The position numbers were made by a program, and so were the translations under genes. The notes under the pieces are model-generated. The model was not told the origin of the DNA. It saw only the letters and a program-made list of their open reading frames with translations, and did no database searches. Below are positions 60,168 through 64,000 of a DNA stretch of 64,000 bases, piece after piece. The stretch's first letter is position 1; the number at the start of each line of letters is the position of its first letter. Source of the DNA: Streptomyces sp. NBC_00250 (GTDB lineage: Bacteria; Actinomycetota; Actinomycetes; Streptomycetales; Streptomycetaceae); assembly GCF_036192275.1 (NCBI RefSeq), contig NZ_CP108088.1, forward strand, positions 1,364,001 to 1,428,000, given 5' to 3'.

Positions 60168-60190
60168 AATAGTTATCCCAGAAAACAAAA
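60168..60190. promoter_or_regulatory. xyl operator upstream of the alpha-xylosidase
   Basis: AGTTATC CCA GAAAACAAA matches the xylBA site at 22454 in 18 of 19 core bases, same top-strand orientation. It lies 46 bp upstream of the GH31 start codon. Confidence 0.8.
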
Positions 60191-60309
60191 CCGCGAACCA
60201 GCCCCACAGCCGAGTGATCACCGCCGGACCCCGCCGTAGAAACCGCTTGCGCGAAGCATTGACGAAACACGAACGCCCCCATAGCTTCATGCCCGTTGCA
60301 CTTCGTACG

Positions 60310-60319
60310 TCATATATGA
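60310..60319. promoter_or_regulatory. TCATATATGA palindrome, candidate GntR operator
   Basis: A 10-bp AT-rich palindrome 31 bp before the GntR start, followed by a related half (GATACATGAGA). Its position fits autoregulation by the FCD-type regulator. Confidence 0.5.
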
Positions 60320-60349
60320 GACGCGATACATGAGATCTGAGAGTGCGCC

Positions 60350-61060
60350 ATGGCCTTCGCCCCCAGCCCCATCCCCTCCCGCACCCAGTACGTCCTGGAA
60401 GCGATCAAGCACGACATCCTCACCGGGGGCCTCAGACCCGGGCAGGCACTCGTGGAGACCGAACTCGCCGCGCGTTTCGGGGTGTCGAAGACCCCCGTCC
60501 GCGAGGCGCTGAAGACCCTCGCGGGCAGCGGGCTCGTGGTGATGAGCCAGTACAAGGGCGTCACGGTCCGGATGGTCGACGCGGACATGGCCCGCGCCGT
60601 CTACGACGTGCGGCTGCTCCTGGAGCCCGAGGCGGTCCGTCGGGCCGTCGCCTCCGGCGCCCCGCTCGACGCGGCGCACGAGGCGCTGCGTCGAGCGGCC
60701 GGGGCCGACGACCCGGCCGAACGGTCCCTGGCCAACCGCGACTTCCACCGCGCGCTCTACCTCCCCTGCGGCAACCCGCTGCTCGGCCGGATGCTCGACG
60801 AGGTGCGCGACCAGGCCGCGCTGGTCTCCACGGTCGCCTGGGCGGCCGTCCCCTCCTGGGAGCGCGAGGCCGCGGAGCACGAGGAGATCCTGCGGCTGGC
60901 CGACGCGGGCGACGTCGACGGCGCGGGCCTGGCCGTGCACGACCACATCGCCTCGTTCGTCGAGCGCGCCTTCCCGCACTCCCCCCTGCACCCGTCCCCC
61001 ATGGACCCGCCCCCGACGAACCGGTCCCCCATGAACCAGTCCCCCCTGATCAGCGAATGA
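60350..61060 (+). CDS. GntR-family (FCD) regulator
   Basis: A 236-residue FadR-type regulator: winged HTH with GQALVETELAARFGVSKTPV, then the all-helical FCD effector domain with metal-binding His residues (NRDFHRALY, EHEEIL, VHDHI). The last 25 residues are a PMDPPPTN/PMNQSP-type tail. The stop overlaps the next gene (ATGA). It likely controls the two following enzymes, with a pentonate or keto-deoxy acid as signal. Confidence 0.92.
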   Translation: MAFAPSPIPSRTQYVLEAIKHDILTGGLRPGQALVETELAARFGVSKTPVREALKTLAGSGLVVMSQYKGVTVRMVDADMARAVYDVRLLLEPEAVRRAVASGAPLDAAHEALRRAAGADDPAERSLANRDFHRALYLPCGNPLLGRMLDEVRDQAALVSTVAWAAVPSWEREAAEHEEILRLADAGDVDGAGLAVHDHIASFVERAFPHSPLHPSPMDPPPTNRSPMNQSPLISE

Positions 61061-61980
61061 GCGGGCAGCACGTGAGCATCGAGTTCGACACCCTGAGGAC
61101 CGCCCTGGCCGACGTCGTGGCCATCCCGGTCACGCCGTTCGCCGAGGACGGCTCCGTGGACACCGTCACGCACCGGGCGCTGTTGCGCCGGCTCCTGGAC
61201 GGCGGGGTCCGCACCCTCACCCCCAACGGCAACACCGGCGAGTTCTACGCCCTCACCCCCGAAGAACGACGCTCCCTCACCGAGATCACCGTCGAGGAGG
61301 CGGGCGACCGCGCCGCGATCCTGGTCGGTGTCGGCCACGACGTGCCGACTGCGGTCGAGGCCGCCCGGCACGCCCGCGCCACCGGCGCCCACATGGTGAT
61401 GGTCCACCAGCCCGTCCACCCGTACGTCTCCGAGAGCGGCTGGGTCGACTACCACCGGGCCATCGCCGAGGCCGTCCCGGAGCTCGGCGTCGTCCCCTAC
61501 ATCCGCAACCCGCTGATCGGCGGGGGCCGGCTCGCCGAACTCGGCGCCGTCTGCCCCAATGTCGTCGGTGTGAAGTACGCGGTCCCCGACGCGGCCCGGT
61601 TCGCCGGCTTCGCGCGGGACGCGGGCCTCGACCGGTTCGTGTGGGTGGCGGGCCTCGCCGAGCCGTACGCCCCCGCCTACTTCGCGAGCGGCGCCACCGG
61701 CTTCACCTCCGGCCTGGTCAATGTCTCCCCCGCGCTCTCCCTGGAGATGCTGGGCGCCCTGCGGGCCGGCGACTACCCGAGCGCGATGAAGGTCTGGGAG
61801 CGGATCCGCCGCTTCGAGGAGCTGCGCGCGGCGAACGGCAGTGCCGACAACGTGACCGTGGTCAAGGAGGCCCTCGCGTCCCTCGGCCTCTGCCGCCGCG
61901 AGGTCCGCCCGCCGAGCCGCGAACTCCCCGAGGCCGAGCGGGCCGAGGTCGCCACGATCGCCGCCGGGTGGCCGATATGA
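61057..61980 (+). CDS. DHDPS-family lyase (2-keto-3-deoxy-pentonate type)
   Basis: A 307-residue class I aldolase/dehydratase of the dihydrodipicolinate synthase superfamily. NGNTGEFYALTPEER is the substrate-carboxylate loop; Schiff-base Lys in VVGVKYAV; proton relay Tyr in VVPYIRNP. Overlap with both GntR and an IlvD/Edd dehydratase points to sugar-acid catabolism: it should act on 2-keto-3-deoxy-pentonate, as dehydratase or aldolase. Lysine biosynthesis is unlikely in this context. Confidence 0.88.
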   Translation: MSGQHVSIEFDTLRTALADVVAIPVTPFAEDGSVDTVTHRALLRRLLDGGVRTLTPNGNTGEFYALTPEERRSLTEITVEEAGDRAAILVGVGHDVPTAVEAARHARATGAHMVMVHQPVHPYVSESGWVDYHRAIAEAVPELGVVPYIRNPLIGGGRLAELGAVCPNVVGVKYAVPDAARFAGFARDAGLDRFVWVAGLAEPYAPAYFASGATGFTSGLVNVSPALSLEMLGALRAGDYPSAMKVWERIRRFEELRAANGSADNVTVVKEALASLGLCRREVRPPSRELPEAERAEVATIAAGWPI

Positions 61981-63722
61981 GCACCGGAGACCCGGCAGGG
62001 GCCGGGCGGCGCCCCGAGGACCTGCGCAGCCACCAGTGGTACGGCACCGACGGCCTCCGCTCCTTCAGCCACCGGGCCCGCACCCGGCAGCTCGGCTATC
62101 TGCCCGAGGAGCACCTCGGCAAGCCGGTGATCGCGATCCTCAACACCTGGTCCGACATCAACCCCTGCCACGTCCATCTGCGCGACCGCGCCCAGGCCGT
62201 GAAGCGGGGCGTGTGGCAGGCCGGCGGATTCCCGCTGGAGTTCCCGGTCTCCACCCTCTCGGAGACCTTCCAGAAGCCGACCCCGATGCTCTACCGCAAT
62301 CTCCTCGCCCTGGAGACGGAGGAGCTGCTGCGCTCGTACCCGGTGGACGGGGCGGTGCTGATGGGCGGCTGCGACAAGACGACTCCCGCGCTGCTCATGG
62401 GTGCGGCCTCGGTCGACCTGCCGACCGTGTTCGTCCCGGCGGGGCCGATGCTGCCGGGGCACTGGCGGGGCGAGACCCTCGGCTCCGGTACGGACATGTG
62501 GAAGTACTGGGACGAGAAGCGGGCCGGGAACCTCGGCGACTGCGAGATGGCGGAGCTGGAGAGCGGCCTCGCCCGCTCCCCCGGGCACTGCATGACGATG
62601 GGTACGGCGTCCACGCTGACCGCCGCCGCCGAGACGCTCGGCGTGACCGTGCCGGGCGCGTCCTCGGTGCCGGCGGTGGACTCGGGGCACGACCGGATGG
62701 CCGCGGCCTCGGGGCTGCGGATCGTCGAACTCGTACGGCAGGACCTGCGGTTGTCGCGGATCCTGACGGGGGAGGCGTACGAGGACGCGGTCGCCGCGGT
62801 GCTCGCGCTCGGCGGTTCGACCAACGCGGTCATCCATCTGATCGCGATGGCCGGGCGCTCGGGGGTGAAGCTGACGCTCGACGACTTCGACCGGATCGCG
62901 CGGACGGTCCCGGTCCTCGCGAACCTGCGGCCGGGCGGGCGGTTCCTGATGGAGGACTTCCACTTCGCGGGCGGGATGCCGGGATTCCTCTCCCGGTTGA
63001 CCGACGTCCTGCACCTGGACCGGCCCACCGTCTCCCACGCCACCCTGCGGGAGCAGCTCGACGGGGCCCTCGTCCACGACGAGGAGGTGATCCGCGACCG
63101 TGCCAGGCCGCTGGCCGCCGAGGGAGGGGTGGCGGTGCTGCGCGGCAACCTCTGCCCCGACGGGGCGGTCATCAAGCACATCGCGGCCGAGCCGCGGCTG
63201 CTGAAGCACACCGGCCCCGCGGTCGTCTTCGAGGACTACCGGTCGATGCAGCGGACCATCGACGACCCGGCGCTCGGCATCACGCCCCAGCACGTGCTCG
63301 TGCTGCGCGGCGCGGGTCCCAAGGGCGGGCCCGGGATGCCGGAGTACGGCATGCTGCCCATCCCCCGGTACCTGCTGGAGCAGGGGGTTCGGGACATGGT
63401 GCGGATCTCCGACGCGCGGATGAGCGGGACGAGTTACGGGGCGTGTGTGCTGCACGTGGCGCCCGAGTCCCATGTCGGCGGCCCCCTTGCCCTCGTCCGT
63501 ACGGGCGATACGATCACCCTCGACGTCGCGGCACGCTCTCTCCGTCTGCACGTCACGGACGAGGAGCTGGACGTCCGACGGGCCGCGTGGACACCGCCGC
63601 CGGCCCGGTACGAGCGCGGCTACGGCGCGCTCTACATGGAGCAGATCTCCCAGGCCGACACGGGCTGCGACTTCGAGTTCCTGGCCAGGCCGGGAGCCAC
63701 TCCCGATCCGTACGCGGGCTGA
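61977..63722 (+). CDS. IlvD/Edd-family pentonate dehydratase (L-arabinonate/D-xylonate type)
   Basis: A 581-residue Fe-S dehydratase. Cluster Cys residues are in NPCHVH, MGGCDKT and SPGHCMT; the catalytic and Mg block is in SDARMSGTSYGACVLH. Length (579-585) and HQWYGTDGLRSFSHRART opening fit the L-arabinonate/D-xylonate dehydratase branch, not branched-chain IlvD. ATG overlaps the lyase stop. With the lyase it forms a non-phosphorylating pentose route. Confidence 0.9.
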   Translation: MSTGDPAGAGRRPEDLRSHQWYGTDGLRSFSHRARTRQLGYLPEEHLGKPVIAILNTWSDINPCHVHLRDRAQAVKRGVWQAGGFPLEFPVSTLSETFQKPTPMLYRNLLALETEELLRSYPVDGAVLMGGCDKTTPALLMGAASVDLPTVFVPAGPMLPGHWRGETLGSGTDMWKYWDEKRAGNLGDCEMAELESGLARSPGHCMTMGTASTLTAAAETLGVTVPGASSVPAVDSGHDRMAAASGLRIVELVRQDLRLSRILTGEAYEDAVAAVLALGGSTNAVIHLIAMAGRSGVKLTLDDFDRIARTVPVLANLRPGGRFLMEDFHFAGGMPGFLSRLTDVLHLDRPTVSHATLREQLDGALVHDEEVIRDRARPLAAEGGVAVLRGNLCPDGAVIKHIAAEPRLLKHTGPAVVFEDYRSMQRTIDDPALGITPQHVLVLRGAGPKGGPGMPEYGMLPIPRYLLEQGVRDMVRISDARMSGTSYGACVLHVAPESHVGGPLALVRTGDTITLDVAARSLRLHVTDEELDVRRAAWTPPPARYERGYGALYMEQISQADTGCDFEFLARPGATPDPYAG

Positions 63723-63797
63723 CACCCGCGCCCCACACCCGCCTCACAGCCCCTCCTCACACCTCCAGCTCCACCCGCCCCACCTTGTCCGAAATCT

Positions 63798-63821
63798 CGA
63801 ACGTCGTTCGCGAAGCGCTTC
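63798..63821. promoter_or_regulatory. two adjacent palindromes upstream of a sugar permease
   Basis: CGAACGTCGTTCG (63798-63810, odd palindrome) is followed directly by CGAAGCGCTTC (63811-63821), whose GAAGCGCTTC core equals the core of the operators at 43674, 52541 and 52713. They end 21 bp before the permease start. Confidence 0.65.
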
Positions 63822-63842
63822 ACCGAGAACGGAGCCGCCGTC

Positions 63843-64000
63843 ATGGCCTCAGCTGTGACCCCACCGCCCCGAGCCGTCACGGCACGGAGCCGCCGCCGCA
63901 CGGGAGCGACCCCCCGCCGACTGCCGTACCTGCTGATCGCCCCCGCCGGACTGCTGATGCTGGGCTTCATCGCCTACCCGGTGCTCAGCGTCTTCTACTA
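63843..64000 (+). CDS. sugar ABC permease, 5' part
   Basis: Only the first 52 residues are present; the gene runs out of the window. A basic tail (TARSRRRTGATPRR) precedes the first helix LPYLLIAPAGLLMLGFIAYPVLSVFY, typical of CUT1 MalF/UgpA-type permeases. ACGGAG lies about 9 nt upstream of ATG 63843. An upstream LacI-type operator core suggests sugar control. Partners lie to the right of the window. Confidence 0.82.
   Translation, partial: MASAVTPPPRAVTARSRRRTGATPRRLPYLLIAPAGLLMLGFIAYPVLSVFY

Noticed and set aside
61057..61980. Reading the DHDPS-like gene as lysine biosynthesis dapA
   Set aside because: Overlap with GntR and IlvD/Edd dehydratase genes points to sugar-acid catabolism.

Overview
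High-GC actinobacterial DNA, most probably a Streptomyces chromosome. The evidence is GC-rich third positions throughout, GTG/ATG starts behind GGAGG-type ribosome sites, many 4-bp ATGA/GTGA operon overlaps, twin-arginine and lipobox exporters, and a single in-frame TTA (bldA-type) leucine codon. I saw no rRNA, tRNA, CRISPR array, transposase or phage gene.

Layout. (1) 1-4834: end of a CE7 esterase, a small Cys-rich protein, then two divergent cytochrome P450 genes and a methyltransferase. The minus-strand P450 overlaps by 4 bp an 18-bp gene for the pentapeptide MKYWH, with its own strong Shine-Dalgarno and a terminator right after it. MKYWH fits the MxYxH pattern of biarylitide/myxarylin-type minimal RiPP precursors. 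(2) 4884-20814: housekeeping and envelope genes (OpcA, DoxX, M20 peptidase, HdeD, DUF350, WGR beta-propeller pair, Band-7 protein, M23 peptidase, MacB-like exporter, MBL hydrolase, ROK and HxlR regulators, ketopantoate reductase-like enzyme, DUF1349). (3) 20885-26522: xylose (xylB/xylA), rhamnose mutarotase and two LacI regulators. (4) 25497-40351: a galactan system: LacI regulator, ABC importer, GH42 beta-galactosidase and secreted GH53 galactanase, next to genes matching an oxidative De Ley-Doudoroff galactose route (SDR dehydrogenase, SMP-30 lactonase, galactonate dehydratase, KDGal kinase, KDPGal aldolase) and a ROK regulator. (5) 40374-46214: IclR regulator with an enolase-superfamily dehydratase and zinc dehydrogenase, a LacI regulator, and an Eis-like acetyltransferase. 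(6) 46256-55734: an LplABC-type importer with GH42, a severely deleted GH95 fucosidase remnant, and a divergent GH3. (7) 55809-57840: MFS drug-efflux-like pump and a PPOX protein. (8) 57879-64000: YicI-like GH31 alpha-xylosidase, then GntR, DHDPS-like lyase and IlvD/Edd dehydratase (pentonate pathway), then the start of another sugar permease.

How it works together. About 40 kb is a plant cell-wall sugar island (galactan, probably xyloglucan side chains, xylose, arabinose/rhamnose), controlled by several local repressors whose likely operators are visible as palindromes. TCGAAGCGCTTCGA recurs upstream of the LacI gene at 43835 and between the SBP and GH3 genes. A conserved imperfect palindrome links xylA with the alpha-xylosidase. 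TGTGARCGTTCACA-like sites sit in the galactan divergent promoter. The P450/pentapeptide unit at the left edge stands apart from this sugar metabolism and is the most interesting item.
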